Assembly (NCBI GenBank): GCA_035714115.1
Contig: DASTMO010000004.1
Span: forward strand, 1 to 41,835
DNA length: 41,835 nt
Source of the DNA: CAMAVH01 sp035714115
Lineage (GTDB): Bacteria > Pseudomonadota > Alphaproteobacteria > SMXQ01
Reading direction: 5' to 3'
A model generated the notes under the pieces. That model was not told the DNA's origin. It made no database searches and worked only from the letters and a program-made list of their open reading frames with translations. This document shows positions 15,627 through 23,133 of the stretch, piece by piece (the first letter of the stretch is position 1; the number at the start of each line of letters is the position of its first letter). The translations under genes were made by a program, and so were the position numbers.

Positions 15627-15929
15627 ATGACAGGCAAGCTCACCGGCGAGGCGCGACGCCTCGCGCTCAAGGATCTGCACGGCTGGAGCGAGGTCGAGGA
15701 CCGCGACGCCATCCGCAAGACCTTCCATTTCGCCGATTTCAACGAAGCCTTCGCTTTCATGGCGCGCGTCGCCCTGCAGGCCGAGAAGCTCGACCATCAT
15801 CCCGAATGGTTCAACGTCTACAATCGGGTGGAGATCGTGCTGACCAGCCATGACGTCGAGGGCGTGACCACCCGCGATCTGACCTTGGCGCGCTTCATCG
15901 ACGAGATCGCGCCGGCCCGAGATAAATAG
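15627..15929 (+). CDS. phhB: Pterin-4a-carbinolamine dehydratase
   Basis: The product has 100 residues, the usual length. The signature EKLDHHPEW is at 53-61, with the active-site His57 and His58 and a third His75 in TSHDVEG. The enzyme dehydrates 4a-hydroxytetrahydrobiopterin or tetrahydropterin during aromatic amino acid hydroxylation; many alphaproteobacteria carry it alone, sometimes linked to molybdopterin or folate metabolism. GGGGAG precedes the ATG. It stands alone here, with no phenylalanine hydroxylase gene in the window. Confidence 0.95.
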   Translation: MTGKLTGEARRLALKDLHGWSEVEDRDAIRKTFHFADFNEAFAFMARVALQAEKLDHHPEWFNVYNRVEIVLTSHDVEGVTTRDLTLARFIDEIAPARDK

Positions 15930-15957
15930 GCCCGAGACAAATAGGCCGGGATAAAAC

Positions 15958-16941
15958 CTAGCCGTTTTCGGCTTTGGGCGTTTCGGCGACGACCTTGGGC
16001 GCCGAGGTCATTCGCTTTTTGGCGACCTTCGACTCGCGATGGGCGATGTAGATCGTGGCTGCGGCGATGATGAGGCCGCCGAGATAGGTCAGAGCGTCCG
16101 GCGTCTCGGCGAAGATGACATAGGCGATGAAGGCGACCATCGGCAGACGCACATAGTCGAACGGCAGCACGATGGTGGCGTCGGTCGTAGCGTAGGCTTG
16201 CGTCATGCCCCATTGGCCGAGCGTCGCCACCGCGCCCATCAGCAAAATCCACGGCCATAGCTCCCAGCTCGGCGTCGTCCAGACGAACAAAGCCGGGATC
16301 AGCGAGATCGGCGTCATATAGATGCCCATATAAGCGACGATGGCGCTCGACGGCTCGGTGCGCGACAGCACTTTTACCGTGATGACCGAGCCGGCGGTGG
16401 CGAAGGTGCCGAGCAGCAGCAGGATGGCGGCGGGCGGAATCTCCTGAAAGCCGGGCCGCAGAATGAGCAGCGCGCCGCCGAAGGCGACCATGATGGCGCT
16501 CCAGCGCCGCCAGCCGGCGCGCTCGCCGAGAAAGATGATGGCGAAGATGCTGGCGATGATCGGCGCGATGAAGGACAGCGTCGTGGCATCGGCGAGCGGC
16601 AGATAGGCGAGGCCGACGAACCAGGTGTACATCGAGGTCAGGCCGAGCACGGCGCGCAGGCTGTAGCGCTTGAAATTGTTGGTGCGCAGGTTGGCCCAAC
16701 CGGCCTGGATCAGCGTCGGCAGTAGGAACAACAGGCCGAACAGATTGCGGAAGAAGGCGATCTCGAGAGGCGAGATGTCTTTCGATAGATAGCGCACCAG
16801 CGCCGACATCACCGCGAAACTGACGGCGGCGAGGCACATCCATAGCGCGCCGCGCGCCGGCCCGGGCAGTGCGCGAAAGGCGGAGAAAAGGCTGAAGCCT
16901 TCGCGCGGCGGCGGCGCGGATGTCGGGGAGGGGGGCGTCAT
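15958..16941 (-). CDS. DMT superfamily (EamA) transporter
   Basis: The product has 327 residues with ten predicted membrane segments in two EamA repeats (about 30-160 and 170-300). The motif LEIAFFRNLFGLLFLLP in the first repeat is typical of this branch, which includes proteins annotated as S-adenosylmethionine or drug/metabolite exporters. The C-terminus is basic (SKVAKKR) and cytoplasmic. The substrate cannot be inferred from sequence or neighbours. ATG 16941 was taken; a TTG 36 bases upstream is less likely. Confidence 0.9.
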   Translation of the reverse strand: MTPPSPTSAPPPREGFSLFSAFRALPGPARGALWMCLAAVSFAVMSALVRYLSKDISPLEIAFFRNLFGLLFLLPTLIQAGWANLRTNNFKRYSLRAVLGLTSMYTWFVGLAYLPLADATTLSFIAPIIASIFAIIFLGERAGWRRWSAIMVAFGGALLILRPGFQEIPPAAILLLLGTFATAGSVITVKVLSRTEPSSAIVAYMGIYMTPISLIPALFVWTTPSWELWPWILLMGAVATLGQWGMTQAYATTDATIVLPFDYVRLPMVAFIAYVIFAETPDALTYLGGLIIAAATIYIAHRESKVAKKRMTSAPKVVAETPKAENG

Positions 16942-17090
16942 GGCGAGATCGCCAGTGTAGGGCGCGCCGCGCCCCAAGCCAATCGTCGCGCGCCTGTTAG
17001 TGGCCCTGCGCGGCGTATAACAGCTTGCTCGAGGCGAAGCGGCGCATATCAGCCTTGCGCGCCGCGGAGCGGCGCGACATTCTCCGCGCC

Positions 17091-17699
17091 ATGCGAGGAT
17101 ATTTTGCCATGGGCGTCGAAGGCTTGAGCAAGCCGATGAACGCCGGAACCCTGTTCCGCTCGGCGCATGCGTTCGGCGCGAGCTTCGTCTTCACCATCGG
17201 CGGCGTCTGGTCGTCGGGCGAGGCGCGCCTGTCCGACACGGCGGACTCCGCTTCCGAAGTGCCGCATTACCATTTTGGCGGTGTCGATGATCTGCGCCTG
17301 CCGGATCGCTGCGCCCTCGTCGGCATCGAACTGATGGCCGATTCGGTCGAGCTGCCGTCGTTCCGGCATCCGCGCAGCGCCGCTTACGTGCTCGGCCCCG
17401 AACGCGGCAGTCTGTCGCCGGAACTGGTGGCGCGCTGCGATCATGTCATCCGCATTCCGACCAGCTTCTGCATCAATGTGGCGGTGGCCGGCTCCATCGT
17501 CATGTATGACCGGCTGATTTCGCTCGGCCGCTATGCCGAGCGACCGGTCACGCCGGGCGGCCCTTCCGCGCCGCCGCCGGTTCATGTCCACGGCAAGCAG
17601 ATCATTCGAAATCCGGATAAATCCGTTTCACAGCCTGTTGAAGACAGCGCCCCGGCGGAATGGCCGCACAAGGTTGGCAAGCCCGCCAGCGGCCGTTAA
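17091..17699 (+). CDS. SpoU/TrmH family RNA 2'-O-ribose methyltransferase
   Basis: The product has 202 residues. The three SPOUT motifs are visible: NAGTLFRSAHAFG (17-29), LGPERGSL (101-108) and IPTSFCINVAVAGSIV (122-137). The knotted C-terminal half binds SAM, and Arg23 in motif 1 is the usual catalytic residue. About 50 polar, Pro-rich residues follow the catalytic domain, which is unusual for a single-domain SpoU protein and may help RNA binding. The RNA target is not identifiable. ATG 17091 begins a conserved MRGYF; ATG 17109, preceded by GAGGAT, is an alternative start. Confidence 0.88.
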   Translation: MRGYFAMGVEGLSKPMNAGTLFRSAHAFGASFVFTIGGVWSSGEARLSDTADSASEVPHYHFGGVDDLRLPDRCALVGIELMADSVELPSFRHPRSAAYVLGPERGSLSPELVARCDHVIRIPTSFCINVAVAGSIVMYDRLISLGRYAERPVTPGGPSAPPPVHVHGKQIIRNPDKSVSQPVEDSAPAEWPHKVGKPASGR

Positions 17700-17708
17700 A
17701 CTTCGCCG

Positions 17709-18227
17709 ATGATGACCGTCACGCTTCGCGTTCTCGCCGTTTCCGCTCTCATCGCCACGGCCGCCTCCGCTGAGGCCGCCGCGCCGAAGGTGCTCGGCAC
17801 CTTCAACGACTGGGAAGCTTATCAGCTCATCGAAGGCGCCAATCAGCGCACCTGCTACATGGCGAGCCAGCCCTCCAAGAAGGAGCCGGGCAACGTCAAA
17901 CGCGGCGATGTGCTGGTGTTCGTCACCCATCGCCCCGCCGACAAGGAGCGCGACGTGGTGAACGTGCAGTTCGGCTATCCGCTCAAGCCCGGTTCGGATG
18001 TGCAGCTCAGCGTCGGCGACGCCAAGTTCAATCTGTTCGCCAATGGCGAAGCGGCCTGGACGCGCGGCGCGGCCGACGACAAGGCGCTGGTCGGCGCGAT
18101 GATGAAGGGCGCCACCATGTCGGTGAACGGCCTGTCGGAACGCGGCACCAAGACAGTCGACACCTATTCGCTGCGCGGCTTCACCGCCGCCTACCGCGAG
18201 ATCACCAAAGCTTGCGGCTTGACCTGA
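17709..18227 (+). CDS. Invasion-associated locus B (IalB) family secreted protein
   Basis: The product has 172 residues. A signal peptide ends near Ala24 (ASAEAAA). The mature protein has the family pattern: FNDWEAYQL early, then RTCYMASQP, and a C-terminal ITKACGLT. Its two cysteines (about 50 and 169) may form a disulfide. The family was named from Bartonella invasion but is widespread in free-living alphaproteobacteria, where its role is unclear and periplasmic. It begins ten bases after the SpoU gene ends, so the two may be co-transcribed. A strong terminator follows. Confidence 0.88.
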   Translation: MMTVTLRVLAVSALIATAASAEAAAPKVLGTFNDWEAYQLIEGANQRTCYMASQPSKKEPGNVKRGDVLVFVTHRPADKERDVVNVQFGYPLKPGSDVQLSVGDAKFNLFANGEAAWTRGAADDKALVGAMMKGATMSVNGLSERGTKTVDTYSLRGFTAAYREITKACGLT

Positions 18228-18257
18228 CGCCGCGATAGCCTGCGGCCTGACGATCTA

Positions 18258-18282
18258 AGCCCGCGAAAATGCGGGCTTTTTC
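18258..18282 (+). terminator. Rho-independent terminator after the IalB gene
   Basis: AGCCCGC (18258-18264) and GCGGGCT (18271-18277) form a 7-bp stem with a GAAAAT loop, followed by TTTTTC. It separates the IalB-like gene from rlmN. Confidence 0.88.
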
Positions 18283-18325
18283 GTTCCTGATGACTTTTCC
18301 ACAGGCGCGCCCTATATGGTGCGCC

Positions 18326-19513
18326 ATGTCCAAGCCCGTCACCTCTCAGGCGATCGTCAAACCGATCGTCATCAAGCCGACCCTCAACGTCGCCGCGCCG
18401 TCGCGTGACGGCCGCAAGTTCCTGATCGGCCTCAGCCGTGAGGAATTGCAGGACGAGCTTGAGCCGTTCGGCGTGCAGAAGTTCCGCGCCAACCAGCTGT
18501 GGCACTGGATCTATTTCCGCGGCGCCAAGTCGTTCGGCGAGATGACCACGCTGGCCAAGAGCTTGCGCGACGAACTGGAGACGCATTTCACGCTCGAGCG
18601 CCCCGAGGCGAGCCGCGCCGACAAGTCGGAGGACGGCACGCGCAAATGGCTGTTCCGCTTCGGCGACGGCCAGGAGATCGAGACCGTTCACATCCCTGAG
18701 GAAGACCGCGGCGCGCTCTGCGTCTCCTCGCAGGTCGGCTGCACGCTTTCCTGCAGTTTCTGCCACACCGGCACACAGACGATGGTACGCAACCTTGGCG
18801 CGGGCGAGATCGTCACGCAGCTGATGGCGGCGCGCGACGATCTCGGCGAATGGCCTTCGCCCAAGGAAAACCGGCAGATTTCGAACATCGTGATGATGGG
18901 CATGGGCGAGCCGCTGCTCAATTACGAGAACGTCTCGAAGGCGCTGAAGATCGTCATGGACGGCGACGGCATCTCGATATCGCGCCGGCGCATCACGCTC
19001 TCGACGTCCGGCGTCGTGCCGATGATGGAGAAGTGCGGCGAGGAGCTCGACGTCAATCTCGCCGTCTCGCTGCATGCCGTGCGCGACGATCTGCGCGACG
19101 TGCTGGTGCCGATCAACCGCAAATATCCGATCGCCGAGCTGCTCGACGCCTGCCGCAAATATCCCGGCGCCAACAACGCGCGCCGCATCACCTTCGAATA
19201 TGTGATGCTGAAGGACGTGAACGACAGCCTGGCCGACGCGCGCGAGTTGGTGCGCATTCTCGACGGCATCCCCGCCAAGGTGAACCTGATCCCGTTCAAT
19301 CCCTGGCCGGGTATTTCCTACGAATGCTCGACCAAAAAGCAGATCGCGGCCTTCGCTCAGCTTCTGAACGACGCGGGCCTGTCGGCGCCGATCCGCACGC
19401 CGCGCGGGCGGGACATCCTGGCCGCCTGCGGCCAGCTCCGCACCGAGAGCCAGCGCCAGCGCCGTTCGCAGAGCGCCGCCGCCGACGAAACGGTAACCCC
19501 TTCCGCCGATTAG
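18326..19513 (+). CDS. rlmN: Dual-specificity 23S rRNA A2503 / tRNA A37 C2-methyltransferase RlmN
   Basis: The product has 395 residues. The radical SAM cluster motif is Cys139-x3-Cys143-x2-Cys146 (CTLSCSFC), the GMGEPL motif is at 192-197, and Cys368 near the C-terminus (DILAACGQL) matches the cysteine that resolves the methylated intermediate. The N-terminal accessory domain starts with LIGLSREELQ. RlmN methylates A2503 in the peptidyl-transferase exit region and A37 of some tRNAs. ATG 18326 was used; the longer reading from 18269 runs through the upstream terminator. The C-terminus is polar and variable. Confidence 0.97.
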   Translation: MSKPVTSQAIVKPIVIKPTLNVAAPSRDGRKFLIGLSREELQDELEPFGVQKFRANQLWHWIYFRGAKSFGEMTTLAKSLRDELETHFTLERPEASRADKSEDGTRKWLFRFGDGQEIETVHIPEEDRGALCVSSQVGCTLSCSFCHTGTQTMVRNLGAGEIVTQLMAARDDLGEWPSPKENRQISNIVMMGMGEPLLNYENVSKALKIVMDGDGISISRRRITLSTSGVVPMMEKCGEELDVNLAVSLHAVRDDLRDVLVPINRKYPIAELLDACRKYPGANNARRITFEYVMLKDVNDSLADARELVRILDGIPAKVNLIPFNPWPGISYECSTKKQIAAFAQLLNDAGLSAPIRTPRGRDILAACGQLRTESQRQRRSQSAAADETVTPSAD

Positions 19514-19786
19514 GCTTTTTTACCTGTTTCGGTTAAGTCCCGGAAAAATCCGCCATTTTCTCTACGCCTAAAAGCGTAGGGACGCCTTAAAACTGTTGCA
19601 GTCCCGCCACGTGCCCTGCTGATTCGTCAGCGAAGCGGTTTCCTTCCGGCCGGCAAAGACGTAAAAAACTCAAGCAACACGCCCACTTGCCCAGTTTTGG
19701 CGAGAGGAGTGTCGGGGGAACCAAAGTTCACGACGCTCCGTTGATGGTGCGTTCTCAATTTACCCGCCTCACGAGGGGAGACTTAA
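19514..19786. other. Intergenic leader region of ompA
   Basis: No gene is seen in these 273 bases. A short hairpin, CTACGC-CTAAAA-GCGTAG, lies at 19562-19579. The stretch is richer in A and T than its surroundings in its first 60 bases. A long 5' leader of ompA with a GAGGGGAG ribosome binding site just before 19787 is likely; I could not place a promoter. Confidence 0.4.
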
Positions 19787-20818
19787 ATGAAGTACGGAAT
19801 GACTGCGGCTGCCATTGCGGCGACGCTCGCTCTGGCGCCGGTCATGGCGAAAGCCGACACCTCGCCGCTTTACCTGCAGTTCGGCGGTGGCTTGAGCCTC
19901 CTCGAAGACTCGGATTTCTCGGGTAACGGCAACACCACCGGCACCGATTTCAACAACGGCTGGGGCGTCTACGGCGCCGTCGGTACGGGCATTTTCGACA
20001 GCGTCCGCGCTGAGTTGGAATTGTCGCATCGTCGCAATACCGCCGATACCTTGACCGGCGCGATGAAGGCCTCGAGCCTGATGGCCAACATTTACTACGA
20101 CTTTGGCTCGGTCTGGGGCTTCAGCCCGTTCGTCGGCGCCGGTATCGGCGGCGCGAAGATCGATGCGCGCCACATCGGTGCGCTCGGCGGCGGCAACGGT
20201 ACCGCTGACGACAGCGACACCCAGCTGGCCTACCAGGGCATCGTCGGCGTGTCCGCGCCGATCGCCAACAACTGGAAGTTCGTCGCCGACTACCGCTACA
20301 TGAGCACCTTCGACGATCCGTCCTTCAGCACCTCCACGGGCCGTTCGGTCGATGGCGAGTACACCGATCATCTGATCACGATCGGCTTCCGCTACACCTT
20401 CGGCGCCGCTCCGGCCGCCGCGCCGATGGCGACCCCGGTCGCCGCTCCGGCCCCGGCTCCGGCCCCCGCGCCGGCTCCGGCCCCGGCTCTGGTCCGCTCG
20501 TTCCAGGTGTTCTTCGATTTCGACAAGTCGGACATCACCGCCGACGCGCGTCGCGTGATCGAGCAGGCCGCCGCCAACACCAAGCAGGCCGGCACCACCC
20601 GCGTCACCTTGACCGGCCACACCGACCGTTCGGGTTCGGCTCAGTACAACCAGCGTCTGTCGCAGCGTCGCGCCGATGCCGTGAAGGCCGAGATGGTCCG
20701 CATGGGCATCCCGGCGAACGACATCGCGACCGTCGCCAAGGGCGAAGGCGATCCGCTGGTCCCGACCGCCGATGGCGTGCGCGAGCCGCGTAACCGCCGC
20801 GTCGAAATCGTCTTCTAA
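19787..20818 (+). CDS. ompA: OmpA-family outer membrane protein
   Basis: The product has 343 residues. A signal peptide ends at AKA-23. An eight-strand-type beta barrel covers about 25-205 (aromatic ends, ITIGFRYTF as last strand). A linker of alternating Ala-Pro at about 219-234 joins it to an OmpA C-terminal peptidoglycan-binding domain (238-343). There GHTDRSG carries Asp280 and, fifteen residues on, Arg295, the pair that binds diaminopimelate. The protein ties the outer membrane to the cell wall and is probably abundant, given the strong ribosome binding site, long leader and strong terminator. Confidence 0.96.
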   Translation: MKYGMTAAAIAATLALAPVMAKADTSPLYLQFGGGLSLLEDSDFSGNGNTTGTDFNNGWGVYGAVGTGIFDSVRAELELSHRRNTADTLTGAMKASSLMANIYYDFGSVWGFSPFVGAGIGGAKIDARHIGALGGGNGTADDSDTQLAYQGIVGVSAPIANNWKFVADYRYMSTFDDPSFSTSTGRSVDGEYTDHLITIGFRYTFGAAPAAAPMATPVAAPAPAPAPAPAPAPALVRSFQVFFDFDKSDITADARRVIEQAAANTKQAGTTRVTLTGHTDRSGSAQYNQRLSQRRADAVKAEMVRMGIPANDIATVAKGEGDPLVPTADGVREPRNRRVEIVF

Positions 20819-20846
20819 GACGGTTCGACCTAGCGTCGATACAGAA

Positions 20847-20875
20847 AGGCCCGGCAGTGATGCCGGGCCTTTTTC
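20847..20875 (+). terminator. Rho-independent terminator of ompA
   Basis: AGGCCCGGCA (20847-20856) and TGCCGGGCCT (20861-20870) form a perfect 10-bp stem with GTGA loop, followed by a T run. It lies 28 bases after the ompA stop. Confidence 0.94.
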
Positions 20876-20894
20876 TTTGCCTTACTCTGGATAT

Positions 20895-20920
20895 GAAAAA
20901 GCCCGGCAAAGCCGGGCTTT
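20895..20920 (-). terminator. Rho-independent terminator for the leftward secreted-protein gene
   Basis: AAAGCCCGGC (20898-20907) and GCCGGGCTTT (20911-20920) form a 10-bp stem around AAA. The A run at 20895-20899 gives a T tract on the minus strand. It is one of two back-to-back terminators separating converging genes. Confidence 0.85.
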
Positions 20921-20942
20921 ATTGCTTCTCTGCGAAGGTGCG

Positions 20943-21007
20943 TTAGCGCGTCCTGGCCCGAAGCGCTTTAGCGCGTCTTGGCCCGAAGCGCTTTAGCGCG
21001 TCTTGGC
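20943..21007. repeat. 25-bp tandem repeat, about 2.6 copies, over a gene's 3' end
   Basis: Units start at 20943, 20968 and 20993 with an exact 25-base period. Copies 1 and 2 differ at one base (CCTGG against CTTGG); copy 3 is partial and is the last codons and TAA stop of the leftward gene. The gene's terminal AKTR-stop coding sequence is thus repeated twice beyond the true stop. Confidence 0.9.
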
Positions 21008-21490
21008 AGACGTGGCGGCGACCGTCTCGATGCTGCGCGCGAAAGAGGCGGAGAAGCTGTCGAGCGAGGCGACGTCGATGCCCGACACGCGCTCCATCAC
21101 CAGGCCGGTGTCCTGGCAGAAGGTCACCTGCTGCATGCTGCGCAGCGACGCTTCGTTGGCCAGCTTGGTCGCGAAGCTGTCGAGCTTGTTGGCCCCTTGC
21201 TTGCCGTATTCGCGGGTGAAGTGGGCCTTCAGCACATCGGCATGGCGCTTGAGCGGCGCGCCGAAGCGGGTCACGAAGGTGTTGTAGAACTGCTGATAGT
21301 CGGGACGGCCGCAGGACAGCGCGGCGACCATGAATTCGGTCTGCAGGAAGCGGACATCGAAGGCGGCCTGTTCGCGGCCATTGGCCGGCGCGCTCTGCGC
21401 GGAGGCAGGCGTCGCGACGCCGAGGGCGGCGCCCAACGCGAGGGTGGCGGCGCCGGCGAGAATGGCGGCGCGGAAAACACGAGTCGGCAA
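20993..21490 (-). CDS. Secreted protein of unknown function
   Basis: The product has 165 residues and I do not recognise the family. A signal peptide ends near ASA-31/QSA. The mature part is largely alpha-helical, has two cysteines (in ALSCGRPDY and TFCQDTG) that could form a disulfide, and has no membrane segment. It starts with TTG at 21490: GGAGGGG stands at ideal spacing before it, and no ATG occurs before the hydrophobic core, so this non-ATG start is well supported. A 25-bp tandem repeat copies its 3' end, and a terminator follows. It converges with ompA. Confidence 0.8.
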   Translation of the reverse strand: MPTRVFRAAILAGAATLALGAALGVATPASAQSAPANGREQAAFDVRFLQTEFMVAALSCGRPDYQQFYNTFVTRFGAPLKRHADVLKAHFTREYGKQGANKLDSFATKLANEASLRSMQQVTFCQDTGLVMERVSGIDVASLDSFSASFARSIETVAATSAKTR

Positions 21491-21689
21491 GGCTACCCCT
21501 CCGAAAAGCTGCGGGCCGTCCGTCTGCCCCGAAAATAAGAAAGGCCTCGTCGGCCTTTGACGGACTTGCAGCCAGCCCTTCCCCGGCCGGCGAGGCTGCT
21601 CGATCGAGCGGCACTCTCGGGCCGGGAGATTAATAACTCATGAGTCTCTTGTCATCTTTTACATCGCCGGCGCGGTAGCGAGGGCGGGC

Positions 21690-22232
21690 TTAACCCTCGC
21701 AATCATTAGGATTTTTTGCCGTCGCGGGGCCGCTGGCGGAACCGAGCGGCGCGGCCAGCACCAGCACCCAGACATCCTGCGGGCCGCCGCGGCTGCCGCC
21801 GGGCGTCAGAGTGGAGCGCACTTGCGCCATGCCGGCTTCACGAAAGTCGGCGGTCAGGATGTTGCGGCGATGGCCGTCGCTCGCCATCCATAGGCTGACC
21901 ACCTTGGCGGGGTCGGCGATGCCAGCGGCGAGATTTTCCGCCGCCGTGCGAAAGACGTAGCCGGCCTCGCGCAGGCGCTGGCCGAGATCGCTGCCGTCGC
22001 TGCCGCGATGGCTCAGGCTTTCGACATCGAACAGTTCGTGACGCCCGAGGTCTTTCGCTTGGCGGCAGGCCGCGGCGTCGAGACGCCCATCGCGCGTCAG
22101 GGGCTTAAGCGATTGGGCGGCGCGCGCCGCGTTCACGGCGGCGAGCATGTCGTCCGCCGGCGCGGCCCAGGCGGGAGATGGAATGGCCGGCGCGGCGAGC
22201 ACCAAACTGACGAGGAGGGTGCGGATGAGCAT
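21690..22232 (-). CDS. Secreted CAP (SCP/PR-1-like) domain protein
   Basis: The product has 180 residues. A signal peptide ends at AWA-A. The CAP core is present: LLAAVNAARA at the start, the HELFD...SHRGSDGS segment with a conserved His, GYVFRTAAENLAAG (the AEN motif) and WMASDGHRRNILTADFREAGMA (the GHR/N motif). Cys residues near 60 and at the C-terminus may pair. Bacterial CAP proteins are extracytoplasmic and mostly of unknown function. ATG 22232 was chosen over GTG 22256, because the signal peptide begins there. Confidence 0.9.
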   Translation of the reverse strand: MLIRTLLVSLVLAAPAIPSPAWAAPADDMLAAVNAARAAQSLKPLTRDGRLDAAACRQAKDLGRHELFDVESLSHRGSDGSDLGQRLREAGYVFRTAAENLAAGIADPAKVVSLWMASDGHRRNILTADFREAGMAQVRSTLTPGGSRGGPQDVWVLVLAAPLGSASGPATAKNPNDCEG

Positions 22233-22327
22233 GCGCGACAGTGACGCAAAGACCACGGCCGGGCAAAGGGTTCCGCGACGCTAGAATCCATCTGGCGCGC
22301 TGCCCGGTTCTGGCCTAAATCGGCACC

Positions 22328-22996
22328 ATGACCGGTCCCGTCGCCAGCGCTCCCGCATCCAGCCCCGCCGCGCAGCAATTCGCGCGCGACGGCTATTTGA
22401 TTTGCCGCCAGGTCATTCCGGCGGTGCTGCGCGACTTCATCGCCACCGAATATCAGATTCTCTATAACGCGCGCCGTTTGAAGATCGATCCGCAGGTCGG
22501 CGCCGGCTATTCCGCTTTCGGCGTCGATGCCGCCGAGAGCCTGATGCAGATGCTGCTGCCCTTCGTCGAGATCCAAACCGGCGCGAAGCTCTGGCCGACC
22601 TACAGTTTCGGGCGCATCTACGCCAAGGGCGCGTCGCTCGGCCGCCATACCGATCGGCCCTCCTGCGAGGTCAGCGTCTCGGCCACCATCGCCCAATCGG
22701 GCAAGGAGAGCTGGCCGCTCAATCTCGTCTCGCTCACCGGCAAGAAGGTCGCCGCCGACCTCATGCCGGGCGATGTCCTGCTTTATAAGGGCATCGAAGT
22801 GACCCATTGGCGCGAGCCGTTCGAAGGCGAGACGCAGCTGCAACTCTTCCTGCATTACGTCCGCCAGGACGGGCCATACGCCAAGTACAAGTACGATATG
22901 CGCCCGACCCTCGGGGCGGCGCCGAACAAGACTGTCCTTGAGGAATCCAAGAAGGACAAACCGGACGGCAGTCAGCCTCGCACGATCGAGTATTGA
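22328..22996 (+). CDS. 2-oxoglutarate/Fe(II) oxygenase-like protein
   Basis: The product has 222 residues with the double-stranded beta-helix pattern. The iron triad is probably His107-x-Asp109 (GRHTDRPS) and His160 (EVTHWREPF), with MPGDVLLYKG before the last His. The Arg expected to bind 2-oxoglutarate is not obvious; Arg162 is the nearest candidate. QLQLFLHYV follows. Such proteins hydroxylate small molecules or protein side chains; no substrate can be inferred from the neighbours (a CAP protein and argG). The tail of 35 residues is rich in Lys and polar residues. Confidence 0.78.
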   Translation: MTGPVASAPASSPAAQQFARDGYLICRQVIPAVLRDFIATEYQILYNARRLKIDPQVGAGYSAFGVDAAESLMQMLLPFVEIQTGAKLWPTYSFGRIYAKGASLGRHTDRPSCEVSVSATIAQSGKESWPLNLVSLTGKKVAADLMPGDVLLYKGIEVTHWREPFEGETQLQLFLHYVRQDGPYAKYKYDMRPTLGAAPNKTVLEESKKDKPDGSQPRTIEY

Positions 22997-23133
22997 GGCG
23001 TTAAAGCCGCGGAAAACCGGGCTTTTCCCCGGCTTGCCATAAACCCGCCTTTTGCCGATACTCCGGCCCGCCGCGCCGGCCCCGTTTCCGGCGCGCCAAA
23101 TTTTTTGCGATTTTTCCGTTTCAGGACAATCCC

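Noticed and set aside
22997..23060. Possible terminator between the oxygenase gene and argG
   Set aside because: The AAAGCCGCGG / CCGGGCTTTT arms have mismatches, and the stem is too irregular to call.
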